A stretch of 64,000 nt of DNA from contig DXVO01000023.1 in the NCBI GenBank assembly GCA_019417325.1, positions 1 through 64,000 of the forward strand, in the 5' to 3' direction. Position 1 is the first letter of the stretch. Each line of letters starts with the position of its first letter. The stretch comes from Parabacteroides sp. (GTDB taxonomy: Bacteria; Bacteroidota; Bacteroidia; Bacteroidales; Tannerellaceae). Below are positions 1 to 7,778 of this stretch, in pieces. Made by a program: the position numbers and the translations under genes. The notes beneath the pieces were generated by a model. The model was not told the DNA's origin. It was given only the letters and a program-made list of their open reading frames with translations, and made no database searches.

Positions 1-27
1 AAAATTTTATTTCCAATGGCTTCTTTG

Positions 28-112
28 CGGAAAGATAGGGATTCGAACCCCAGGAACCTCTCGGTTCAACGGTTTTCAAGACCGCCGCAATCGACCACTC
101 TGCCATCTTTCC
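28..112 (-). tRNA. tRNA-Ser (anticodon UGA)
   Basis: On the minus strand this folds as a class II tRNA. The acceptor arms are GGAAAGA and TCTTTCC with a G discriminator base (position 28). The anticodon loop CTTGAAA puts UGA at 78..76. A long variable arm follows, then a T loop reading GGTTCGAATCC. About 85 bases with a long variable arm and G73 fit tRNA-Ser. CCA is not encoded (positions 27-25 on the minus strand read CAA). Confidence 0.95.
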
Positions 113-232
113 TTGTCTCGAAGACGGGTGCAAAAGTAGATGGTTTATTTGAAATATGCAAGTATTCATACATATTTCTTTTTCATTTTTATACTATTCT
201 TTTCAGAGTGGCTGATTGTCAAAAATATACCT

Positions 233-1807
233 TTACACAATTTCTTCCCGTCTTTTCTTCCGTTTAATCAAAAAGCGTTCAGCCATCATCGGGAATAGCT
301 CTAACAGCAGAACTTCTTTTTCATTTTCGGCAAGTAATATGCCAGTCTCTTCCAATACCGGATTTTTCTGCATCTCATATTCCGACGGGTCATAAGGGGC
401 TTCATCACGGGAACCTGTTATTTTCAAACGGAACTCTGGATCAATTGATATTGGTGTTTTTCCATATTCACCCTTAACCAATGCAATAAACTGATACGAC
501 GGATTGTCGTACATAGGTTTATTCCGCTCTATATTCAATGCGCTGGTAATCACTTGCGTTCCAATTATTTGGCTGGTCGGCGTTACCAACGGGGGTAAAC
601 CTGCATCCATACGAACTTGTGGTATCAGCGACATCGCTTTCTCTAATAAATCGATCTGCCCCATCTGCTTCAATTGGGCTACTATACCGGCATACATTCC
701 TGCAGGGATTTGTGCATCCTTTACTAATTCATTCGGTTCCGGAAAATTAAAATACTCTTCAATTGCACGACAGAAAAGAAGCATATCACTCTCTTTGTCT
801 TTACGGGCAGCATCAATCGCATCATTAAAAAAGCGATCGATTTCGGTAGGCATCCTATCTGTCAAAGGATTAAAAGCTTTTGGAAACTGGTGTGCCATAT
901 CAAAGGCAGACAATTCTTTCCTTATCTTATGTAACTCACCATTGATTTTAGCTACGGCTTCCATATTTACATCCAACTCAATACCCAACTTTTTACAAAA
1001 GATATAAACCAATTCCACTGCCGGAGCAGCCGGACCACCGGCAAAATACCAAATATTCGTATCCACAATATCGACTCCGTTCACTATAGCCGCCAATACG
1101 GAAGCCAAGCCATATCCAGGTGTACAATGTGTATGAAAATCTACCGGAACCTTCAAGTTCTTTTTGAAAAGACGAATCAGTTCGGCACATCTTGCAGGAG
1201 GCATCAATCCGCTAATATCTTTTATTGTCACCATATCAGCACCCAATTCTTCCAGTTGGCGGGCTTTATCCAGGAAATACTCATTCGTAAAAACAGGCTT
1301 AGGCAACGGATGCCCGTGCAAAGCGGCCTTTATTCTTTCGGTAGCAGAAAAATGAGGATCTATCGTATAACAGATTGCACAATCGGCAAGTCCCCCGAAC
1401 CTCTTTACATAACGTACGGTGGATTTAATATTATCCACATCATTCAATGCATCAAATATCCGCATAATATCTACCCCTGCCTCCATTGAATTACGGCAAA
1501 ATCCTTTGATTATATGATCCGGATAAGGATTGTATCCAAATAAATTACGACCTCTTGAAAGTGCAGTAAGCTTGGAGCAGCCTCCTATCGCCGACTTAAT
1601 TTTTTCCAGCCGTTCCCAAGGATTTTCACCTAAATAACGCATGATAGAATCAGGCACCGCTCCTCCCCATACTTCCATTGCATAAAAACCAGCCTCCTTA
1701 TAAAAAGGAAGCACTCTGTCTATCTGTTCCTGAGTCATTCTGGTTGCAAATGCTGATTGCTGACCATCACGCAGAGTCAGGTCCCGGATTAAAAGTTTTC
1801 GTATCAT
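233..1807 (-). CDS. Carboxyltransferase subunit (OadA/PycB-like) without biotinyl domain
   Basis: A 524-residue member of the pyruvate carboxylase subunit B / oxaloacetate decarboxylase alpha family, which moves carboxyl groups between biotin and pyruvate or oxaloacetate. The N-terminus has the HMGL-like TIM-barrel signature LRDGQQS (residues 12-18). VTIKDISG near residue 195 carries the lysine expected at the active site, and FHTHCTPG near residue 225 supplies the metal histidines. The conserved C-terminal half (about 300-480) follows. Family members of about 600 residues end in a biotinyl domain with an MKM motif; this one stops in a basic tail (IKRKKRREEIV) with no such motif, so it needs a separate biotin carrier, none of which is nearby. 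It stands alone between the tRNA and the TonB receptor. Pyruvate versus oxaloacetate specificity cannot be decided from sequence. Confidence 0.85.
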   Translation of the reverse strand: MIRKLLIRDLTLRDGQQSAFATRMTQEQIDRVLPFYKEAGFYAMEVWGGAVPDSIMRYLGENPWERLEKIKSAIGGCSKLTALSRGRNLFGYNPYPDHIIKGFCRNSMEAGVDIMRIFDALNDVDNIKSTVRYVKRFGGLADCAICYTIDPHFSATERIKAALHGHPLPKPVFTNEYFLDKARQLEELGADMVTIKDISGLMPPARCAELIRLFKKNLKVPVDFHTHCTPGYGLASVLAAIVNGVDIVDTNIWYFAGGPAAPAVELVYIFCKKLGIELDVNMEAVAKINGELHKIRKELSAFDMAHQFPKAFNPLTDRMPTEIDRFFNDAIDAARKDKESDMLLFCRAIEEYFNFPEPNELVKDAQIPAGMYAGIVAQLKQMGQIDLLEKAMSLIPQVRMDAGLPPLVTPTSQIIGTQVITSALNIERNKPMYDNPSYQFIALVKGEYGKTPISIDPEFRLKITGSRDEAPYDPSEYEMQKNPVLEETGILLAENEKEVLLLELFPMMAERFLIKRKKRREEIV

Positions 1808-2132
1808 ACTTTAAATATATTATTAAGACTGTTTTCACTCCATTAGTCTTTATTAGAACCAATATTTAAGCTGTTTGGATTTCCGGGAGCGGGTTAAGAA
1901 TAGCAAAGATTTCTGAAATCGGAGAATTTAATTTACGGGAGAGCAATAAAATCCCGATATGGATAACAAAAAACTACAGTTTGTTATATTGAACAATTAC
2001 TTTTGCAAATAAATCCGGATACGCGGCATATAAATAAAACGATATAGGCATATAATTGCGACTGTATACTTCATACCATAGCCACAATTATATGCCCATT
2101 TAATAAAACCTGCAAAAGATAAACCGTATTAA
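1808..2132. other. Intergenic region, no gene seen
   Basis: These 325 bases separate the carboxyltransferase gene from the 3' end of the TonB receptor gene. They are AT-rich with no convincing ORF. The only structure seen is the inverted repeat at 2047-2096. A near-match to a minus-strand -7 element (AATCTTTG, at 1911..1904) could serve the carboxyltransferase gene but has one mismatch. Confidence 0.6.
2047..2096. repeat. 12-bp inverted repeat 3' of the TonB receptor gene
   Basis: Arms GGCATATAATTG (2047-2058) and CAATTATATGCC (2085-2096) are perfect complements around a 26-base spacer. The repeat begins 37 bases past the receptor stop codon. It has no T tract, so it is a poor intrinsic terminator; it may be an operator-like palindrome or an mRNA end hairpin. 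Confidence 0.55.
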
Positions 2133-4016
2133 TTAAAATGTAACATCAATGCCACCCATTACAATTGCCTTAGGCATAGGAAAGCCATCATTAATTGAAT
2201 AACGTGCCGCTGTTAAATTTTCACCTTTCACAAACAGATTCAAACCTTTATCGCGACTACCGAAACGATAAGCGGCTTTTGCATTTAAGGTGGTAAAATC
2301 TTCCTGCTTCGTACAGGCATCATCCGTATATAATCCGAATATGGACTGCACGTTTACATTAAAAGTAAAACGCCCCGGCATATAAGTTGCCCCCACATAA
2401 AACTTATGTTCAGGGGCTCCCGGAATAGGTTTGTTCATATGTAAGTAACTATAGTTCATATCTGCATTTAAGTTTTTACAAATCTGGTAACGTGCTTCAA
2501 ATTCAATTCCTTTATTAGTGAAAGTTCCCACATTACGATTCTTAAATGGAGGACGGTTATCTCCGTTGATACTTACCGAGCTAATCATATTCTTACCATC
2601 GATATAGAATGCTGTAACCTCAGCAAATAAGTTTCCATCCAGAAAATGTTGACCGACAGCCACTTCGTAATTAATCATATTCTCCGGTTTCAAATCCGGA
2701 TTGGCGGCTCCAAACATATACATCTCACGGATATTCGGGCTACGGAATCCTTTAGATACGGATGCACGAATTGTATTTCCTTCAAAGGGACGCACTGTAA
2801 CACCCCCTTGCGGGACCCATTCGCCACCAAATGTACTGTTATGTTCATAACGCACACCGGCATTCAGGCTCAACATATCAAAGAAATCCTGTTGCATAAT
2901 CACATATCCGGCCGTTTCATTTACTGTTTTATCAACCAGTTCACTTTTGCTGCCGTCGTCATTATTATTCCAGGCATGTCCACCCCAGTTCTTATAATCG
3001 ATACCTACTGTAAATGTATTCCCCTTAAACAAACGGAAAGATTCATAAAGCAGGACACCTACATTATGGTCGTCCGAACGGAATAAATAGGTCAGCGGCT
3101 TTTCTCCCGGATTATATCCGTCATTAATTTCATGGTTTCCCCAGTTATAAAACAAACGCAGAGCACCACTCATCTTATCATATTTATTTTCCAGCGCGAA
3201 AGATGTGGTTCCTCGAAGAATATCCATCTTATTATCCAATATCGGAGCTGTTATTTTACCAGGATTCTGAAACTTCGATTTTGCAAGGCTCACATCTCCG
3301 GTCACTTTATAATGGTCATTTATAGTATATCCCAAATTGGCAAAACCATTTGTAATATGGAAATCCGAATTAGGGCGATGTCCGTCCGTACGGTCGTGGT
3401 TTATAGAGATAAAGCTACTGAATTTACCGATATTATATCCATTATTAACCATATATTTTTGAGTATTGAAAGAGCCGTACATGACACGGGCCTGTGTACG
3501 TCGTCCTTCTTGCTTATGCCTGCGGGTAATGATATTGACCACACCTCCCATTGCATTGGAACCATACAGTAAAGAACCCGGTCCTCGTATCACTTCTACC
3601 CGGTCTACATCCGAAGCCACATACGTATCCGGCAATGAGTGGCCGAACACACCAGCCCACTGTGGCTGACCGTCAAAAAGCATTAAAACTTTATTACCGC
3701 TCCCTACCCCACGGATATTTACAGTTCCAGCCGAACCAGCCGAGACACCGAATCCGGTAATACCCTTTTGCGTGACAAACAATCCGGGTACACGCTCCGA
3801 TAACACCGGAAGCAGGGCAGACTCACTGCTTGCCTCTATTTCATCCCTGTCAATAACAGAAATTGTTAGCGGAACACTATTCCGATTCACATTAATCCTA
3901 TTTGCAGAAACAACTACACCTTTCAGATTAATCAAGCTGTCTATAGCGGCAGGGTCTGATGCAAAAGCAGAAACGCCCGATAAAAGTCCCGCCACAAATA
4001 ACATTTCTTTTTTCAT
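2133..4016 (-). CDS. TonB-dependent outer-membrane receptor (metal or metallophore type)
   Basis: A 627-residue protein with a Sec signal (MKKEMLFVAGLLSGVSAFAS). A plug domain begins near residue 32 (VVVSANR) with classical signatures VNIRGVGSGNKVLMLFDG, VEVIRGPGSLLYG and GGVVNIITRR. The rest is a 22-strand barrel with the final motif ending in aromatic F (GGIDVTF). It lacks the N-terminal carboxypeptidase-like domain of SusC proteins and has the length of small-ligand receptors such as BtuB or siderophore receptors. It lies 86 bases downstream of a NikR-like regulator on the same strand, so the two are probably cotranscribed. By analogy with NikR-controlled TonB receptors in Helicobacter, nickel, another metal or a metallophore is the likely cargo; this is inference from context. 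Confidence 0.85.
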   Translation of the reverse strand: MKKEMLFVAGLLSGVSAFASDPAAIDSLINLKGVVVSANRINVNRNSVPLTISVIDRDEIEASSESALLPVLSERVPGLFVTQKGITGFGVSAGSAGTVNIRGVGSGNKVLMLFDGQPQWAGVFGHSLPDTYVASDVDRVEVIRGPGSLLYGSNAMGGVVNIITRRHKQEGRRTQARVMYGSFNTQKYMVNNGYNIGKFSSFISINHDRTDGHRPNSDFHITNGFANLGYTINDHYKVTGDVSLAKSKFQNPGKITAPILDNKMDILRGTTSFALENKYDKMSGALRLFYNWGNHEINDGYNPGEKPLTYLFRSDDHNVGVLLYESFRLFKGNTFTVGIDYKNWGGHAWNNNDDGSKSELVDKTVNETAGYVIMQQDFFDMLSLNAGVRYEHNSTFGGEWVPQGGVTVRPFEGNTIRASVSKGFRSPNIREMYMFGAANPDLKPENMINYEVAVGQHFLDGNLFAEVTAFYIDGKNMISSVSINGDNRPPFKNRNVGTFTNKGIEFEARYQICKNLNADMNYSYLHMNKPIPGAPEHKFYVGATYMPGRFTFNVNVQSIFGLYTDDACTKQEDFTTLNAKAAYRFGSRDKGLNLFVKGENLTAARYSINDGFPMPKAIVMGGIDVTF

Positions 4017-4102
4017 ATAATATTCAAATAGTTATATCAATACATCCAGTTAAAAGTAACACGTTTAATCAAAAAGGTGTCACCATAGGCAAAAAAAAAT
4101 AT

Positions 4103-4504
4103 TTAATCGGCACGGCTCATTACCAACTTGCCATGTTTTATTCCCTTAATCGTTGTCAACTTGTCGGCAAGCTCGGTCAAACGGCTTGCAGTCCCCATAA
4201 CCGTTACAATATGCAGGCAAAAATTACGATTCACATAATATTGGGAAGATGAAAGTATCACATCCTGATACCCTTGCTGGATGGCAGTTATCCGGGATGC
4301 TATCTCTTTACGAACCTGATCGTACATAATGATGATGGTACCGGCTACGATATGGTTGCATTGCCACTTCTTCTCTGCAACGTTCTTTTCTATCAGGAAA
4401 CGGATAGCCTGGGAACGGTTGGCAAAACCATTCTCATTCACATACTGGTCCAGTGATTCCAGTAAATTATCTTCCAAAGAAACTCCAAAACGCTTCAAAG
4501 CCAT
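4103..4504 (-). CDS. NikR-family ribbon-helix-helix regulator with altered metal site
   Basis: A 133-residue protein aligning end to end with E. coli NikR. Residues 4-45 form the ribbon-helix-helix DNA-binding domain (KRFGVSLEDNLLESLD, then NRSQAIRFLIEK). Residues 52-130 form the ACT-like tetramerisation and metal domain. Aligned without gaps from about residue 60 to 96 (from memory of the E. coli sequence), the nickel ligands H76, H87 and H89 become Q77, Q88 and Y90, and H62 becomes Q63; only C95 is kept, as C96. It therefore either senses another signal or binds metal differently. It precedes the TonB receptor on the same strand and is divergent from gpmA. No clear GTATGA-type operator was found. 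Confidence 0.85.
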   Translation of the reverse strand: MALKRFGVSLEDNLLESLDQYVNENGFANRSQAIRFLIEKNVAEKKWQCNHIVAGTIIIMYDQVRKEIASRITAIQQGYQDVILSSSQYYVNRNFCLHIVTVMGTASRLTELADKLTTIKGIKHGKLVMSRAD

Positions 4505-4633
4505 ATAGCTAATGTTTTTTAAACCGGCGGTAAAGATATATATTTTTATGGAAAACTTCTATAATACTAATCTTTTCCTCTTCACGGCTTGTTATATAAT
4601 AAAGATAGAACAGTCATAACTAAATAAGAAAAG

Positions 4634-5383
4634 ATGAAAAGAATTGTATTGCTTCGCCATGGCGAAAGCACTTGGAACAAAGAGAACCGTTTTACCGGAT
4701 GGACAGATGTAGACCTCACCCCCAAGGGAGTTGAAGAAGCTACTAAAGCCGGCAATTTGCTGAAAGAAAAAGGATTTAAATTTGATAAAGCCTATACTTC
4801 TTATCTGAAACGTGCAGTAAAGACATTAAACTGTGTGTTAGACCGTATGGACCAGGATTGGATACCCGTAGAGAAAAGCTGGCGATTGAACGAGAAACAT
4901 TACGGGTCCCTGCAAGGATTGAACAAAAGCGAAACTGCCGAAAAGTATGGAGATGAACAAGTGCTTATCTGGCGCCGCAGTTACGACATCGCACCTCTTC
5001 CACTAAAAGAAGACGATCCGCGTAATCCCCGCTTCGAACTCCGTTATAAGGATGTACCAGACAACGAACTGCCTCGTACGGAATCACTCAAAGATACGGT
5101 AAACAGGATTTTGCCTTATTGGAAAGAGGTGATATTTCCTTCACTCGAAACAGCAGACGAGATATTGGTTGCCGCCCATGGTAACAGCTTGCGTGGTATC
5201 ATTAAATACCTGAAGAATATTCCGGATAATGAAATTGTGCATCTGAACCTGCCTACAGCCGTTCCTTATGTATTCGAATTCGATGAAAACCAAAACCTGA
5301 CAAATGACTATTTCCTTGGCGACCCGGAAGAGATCAAGAAATTGATGGAAGCAGTAGCCAACCAGGGGAAGAAATCCAAATAA
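4634..5383 (+). CDS. gpmA: 2,3-bisphosphoglycerate-dependent phosphoglycerate mutase
   Basis: This 249-residue cytoplasmic glycolytic enzyme interconverts 3- and 2-phosphoglycerate. The phosphohistidine motif LLRHGESTWN lies at residues 6-15, followed by ENRFTGWTDVDLTPKG. The substrate-binding RRSYD and the second catalytic histidine in VAAHGNSLRG (about residue 180) are present. Length matches the dPGM family. The start is preceded by an A/G-rich stretch (AATAAGAAAAG). It is monocistronic: NikR diverges upstream and a long hairpin follows. Confidence 0.96.
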   Translation: MKRIVLLRHGESTWNKENRFTGWTDVDLTPKGVEEATKAGNLLKEKGFKFDKAYTSYLKRAVKTLNCVLDRMDQDWIPVEKSWRLNEKHYGSLQGLNKSETAEKYGDEQVLIWRRSYDIAPLPLKEDDPRNPRFELRYKDVPDNELPRTESLKDTVNRILPYWKEVIFPSLETADEILVAAHGNSLRGIIKYLKNIPDNEIVHLNLPTAVPYVFEFDENQNLTNDYFLGDPEEIKKLMEAVANQGKKSK

Positions 5384-5398
5384 CAATTTTCACCCTAA

Positions 5399-5484
5399 AT
5401 CGTCTGTTTTCAAAACATAGGTGTTTTGTTTCTAAAACATACATGTTTTGAATGCAAAACACCTATGTTTTGAAAACAGACGAT
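5399..5484. repeat. 30-bp perfect inverted repeat with three related palindromic units
   Basis: The arms 5399-5428 and 5455-5484 are perfect complements over 30 bp around a 26-base spacer. The whole element is three successive near-palindromes of the form CAAAACAT-NN-NTGTTTTG, centred near 5420, 5441 and 5464; the middle one lies inside the spacer (AAAACATACATGTTTT, 5434-5449). It lies 15 bases after the gpmA stop and well before the pheS promoter. It could act as a transcript-end hairpin for gpmA, but there is no T tract, and the repeated 18-bp unit also resembles an operator array. Confidence 0.85.
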
Positions 5485-5590
5485 ATATACACACAATCCA
5501 AAGCTCCTTCACTATGTCTTTCCTCCCTTACAAATTATGATAAAATGCGGGATATAACTTATATTTTATCTAAAAAACCTCCTATAATCG

Positions 5591-5621
5591 GTTGCAGTAT
5601 CCAAAGAAAGGAGTAACTTTG
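5591..5621 (+). promoter_or_regulatory. Bacteroides-type promoter of pheS
   Basis: The -7 element TAACTTTG (5614-5621) fits TAnnTTTG exactly. GTTG at 5591-5594, 19 bases upstream, fits the -33 element loosely (TTTG). Transcription would start near 5628, which excludes the in-frame ATG at 5592 and supports the pheS start at 5649. Confidence 0.75.
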
Positions 5622-5648
5622 CACATTGAAAATAAAATATGGTTAGAA

Positions 5649-6668
5649 ATGATCGATAAGATTAATGCACTGCTTCAGGAAGTAGAAAACCTGCAAGCTG
5701 CAAATGCTGAAGAACTGGAAGCTTTACGTATTAAATATCTCAGTAAAAAAGGTCAGATTTCTTTACTGATGAATGATTTCCGTAACGTTGCGGCAGAACA
5801 AAAACGTGAAGTGGGTCAGCACCTCAATCAATTAAAAGAGGCAACTCAAAATAAAATCAATGAACTGAAAGAACGTTTCAGTAACGAGCAAACGGCAAAC
5901 GACGATATCGACCTCACCCGTACGGCTTATCCTATTGAATTAGGAACCCGCCATCCGCTTTCAATCGTAAAAAAAGAAATTTGTGATATTTTCGGGCGTC
6001 TGGGCTTCAGTATTGCCGAAGGACCGGAAATCGAAGACGACTGGCATGTATTCTCTTCATTGAATTTTGCAGAAGACCATCCGGCACGCGACATGCAGGA
6101 TACATTCTTCATCCAGCATAATCCGGACGTGTTACTTCGTACACATACGTCTTCCGTACAGACCCGTACAATGGAAAATCAGGAACCGCCTATCCGTATT
6201 ATCTGCCCGGGACGTGTATACCGCAACGAGGCCATTTCTTACCGTGCACACTGTTTCTTCCATCAGGTGGAAGCATTATATGTTGATAAAGACGTTTCAT
6301 TCGCCGACTTAAAACAAGCATTGTTATTTTTCGCGAAAGAAATGTTCAGCGCAGATACAAAAATCCGCCTGCGTCCTTCTTATTTCCCGTTTACCGAACC
6401 TTCTGCCGAAATGGATATTTCCTGCAACATATGTGGCGGAAAAGGATGTCCTTTCTGTAAAGGTACCGGCTGGGTGGAAATCCTTGGATGCGGAATGGTA
6501 GACCCTAACGTACTTGAAAATTGCGGTATCGACAGCAAAGTATATTCAGGTTACGCTCTGGGTATGGGTATCGAACGAATTACAAACTTAAAATACCAAG
6601 TAAAGGACTTACGTATGTTCTCGGAAAATGATGTCCGCTTCCTGCGTGAGTTTGAATCAGCCAATTAA
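5649..6668 (+). CDS. pheS: Phenylalanyl-tRNA synthetase alpha subunit
   Basis: A 339-residue subunit of the cytoplasmic (alphabeta)2 enzyme that charges tRNA-Phe. An N-terminal coiled coil (residues 1-85, KYLSKKGQISLLM) is followed by the class II catalytic core: motif 1 around HPLSIVKKEI, motif 2 around GRVYRNEAIS.AHCFFHQVE, and motif 3 at GYALGMGIERI. An insert with four cysteines (CNICGGKGCPFCKGTGW) before GCGMVDPNVL may bind zinc. The ATG at 5649 gives the usual family length; an upstream in-frame ATG at 5592 lies before the predicted transcription start. pheT is not adjacent, unlike in many bacteria. Confidence 0.96.
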   Translation: MIDKINALLQEVENLQAANAEELEALRIKYLSKKGQISLLMNDFRNVAAEQKREVGQHLNQLKEATQNKINELKERFSNEQTANDDIDLTRTAYPIELGTRHPLSIVKKEICDIFGRLGFSIAEGPEIEDDWHVFSSLNFAEDHPARDMQDTFFIQHNPDVLLRTHTSSVQTRTMENQEPPIRIICPGRVYRNEAISYRAHCFFHQVEALYVDKDVSFADLKQALLFFAKEMFSADTKIRLRPSYFPFTEPSAEMDISCNICGGKGCPFCKGTGWVEILGCGMVDPNVLENCGIDSKVYSGYALGMGIERITNLKYQVKDLRMFSENDVRFLREFESAN

Positions 6669-6694
6669 ATTGGAAACCTAAATCAATTACCATC

Positions 6695-6723
6695 TTCCCC
6701 GGGTCATTAACCAACCCGGGGAA
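6695..6723. terminator. GC-rich hairpin between pheS and crcB
   Basis: TTCCCCGGGT (6695-6704) pairs perfectly with ACCCGGGGAA (6714-6723) around a 9-base loop. No T tract follows on either strand, so it may be an attenuating or mRNA-stabilising stem rather than a full terminator. crcB begins 22 bases later, so the downstream genes may depend on readthrough. Confidence 0.55.
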
Positions 6724-6745
6724 AACACACTAAGGATAAGATGAT

Positions 6746-7132
6746 ATGATAAAGGTTTTATTACTTTTGGCAGGAGGAGCAATCGGCACCGTACTCCGTT
6801 TCGGTGTTTCGACATGGGTACAGCGTTCGCTACTTTACTCCTTTCCGTTCGGGATACTTTCTGTTAATGTCATAGGGTCTTTTCTTATTGGTTTCTGTTG
6901 GAGCATCGCCGAATACACAAGTCTGTCTGCCAACGCCAGAATCTTTCTCTTTACCGGACTGTTCGGTGGATTTACCACATTCTCTTCGTTTGCATTAGAT
7001 ACAATGACATTGATGAAAACAGGCGAGTATAAACTTGCCTTCCTGAATATCCTGGCAAGCAACATATTAGGTCTTGTTGCGGTTTTCCTCGGATTATTTC
7101 TTGGTAAAAATGTTATGAATCTAATTAAATAA
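6746..7132 (+). CDS. crcB: Fluoride channel/exporter CrcB (FluC)
   Basis: A 128-residue inner-membrane protein with four hydrophobic segments (about 3-22, 33-55, 63-85, 98-122). The family motifs GGAIGTVLRF (residues 9-18), VNVIGSFLIGF (34-44) and TGLFGGFTTFSSFALD (about 70-85) are present, the last containing the Na+ site and pore Phe residues. The protein works as a dual-topology dimer exporting F-. AAGGA 11-14 bases before the ATG is a plausible ribosome site. The next gene nth starts 4 bases after the stop, so they form an operon. No fluoride riboswitch was recognised upstream. Confidence 0.93.
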   Translation: MIKVLLLLAGGAIGTVLRFGVSTWVQRSLLYSFPFGILSVNVIGSFLIGFCWSIAEYTSLSANARIFLFTGLFGGFTTFSSFALDTMTLMKTGEYKLAFLNILASNILGLVAVFLGLFLGKNVMNLIK

Positions 7133-7136
7133 AGAT

Positions 7137-7778
7137 ATGCGCAAAGAAGAACGATATAAAGGTGTATTGGATTGGTTTGAAAAAAATGTACCGGTTGCCG
7201 AAACTGAATTGCATTACGATAATCCTTACCAGTTACTGATAGCTGTAATCTTGTCCGCACAATGTACAGACAAACGGGTTAATATGATTACCCCGGCTTT
7301 GTTTCGAGATTTTCCTACAGCCGAGGTAATGGCAGCTTCCACTCCGGAAGTTATTTTCGAATATGTACGTAGCGTCTCTTATCCAAACAACAAATCCAAA
7401 CATTTGGTTGGCATGGCAAAAATGCTGGTAAATGATTTCAAAGGTGTGGTTCCTTCAGACATTGACGAATTGCAAAAACTTCCCGGAGTAGGGCGCAAGA
7501 CTGCGAATGTGATAGCTTCCGTTGTCTATAATAAGCCAGCTATGGCTGTAGATACCCATGTGTTCCGTGTAGCCAACCGTATCGGATTAACGAATAACAG
7601 CAAAACACCGTTGGAGACGGAAAAAGAACTTGTAAAACATATTCCGGAAGAAAAGATCCCTATAGCTCATCATTGGCTTATTCTGCATGGGCGTTACACT
7701 TGTATTGCCCGCAAGCCTAAATGTGAAGCATGCGGATTAAAACAATGGTGCAAGTATTTCATGAACACAAAAGCATGA
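7137..7778 (+). CDS. nth: Endonuclease III (base-excision DNA glycosylase/AP lyase)
   Basis: A 213-residue enzyme that removes oxidised pyrimidines from DNA. The helix-hairpin-helix LPGVGRKTANVI (about 116-127) carries the catalytic lysine, and the catalytic aspartate lies in AVDTHVFRVANR. The C-terminal [4Fe-4S] ligands follow the family spacing C-x6-C-x2-C-x5-C (CIARKPKCEACGLKQWC). It sits 4 bases after crcB and overlaps the next gene by 4 bases (ATGA), indicating translational coupling. Confidence 0.96.
   Translation: MRKEERYKGVLDWFEKNVPVAETELHYDNPYQLLIAVILSAQCTDKRVNMITPALFRDFPTAEVMAASTPEVIFEYVRSVSYPNNKSKHLVGMAKMLVNDFKGVVPSDIDELQKLPGVGRKTANVIASVVYNKPAMAVDTHVFRVANRIGLTNNSKTPLETEKELVKHIPEEKIPIAHHWLILHGRYTCIARKPKCEACGLKQWCKYFMNTKA

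Noticed and set aside
1980..2005. Plus-strand promoter with TTTG and TACTTTTG
   Set aside because: The spacing is only 14 bases and no plus-strand gene follows for over 2.5 kb.
5592..5648. Upstream start of pheS at 5592
   Set aside because: The -7 promoter element at 5614-5621 lies downstream of this ATG, and the extra residues are not part of the PheS family.
6669..6745. Fluoride riboswitch before crcB
   Set aside because: The conserved pseudoknot sequences were not found; only a plain GC-rich hairpin is present.
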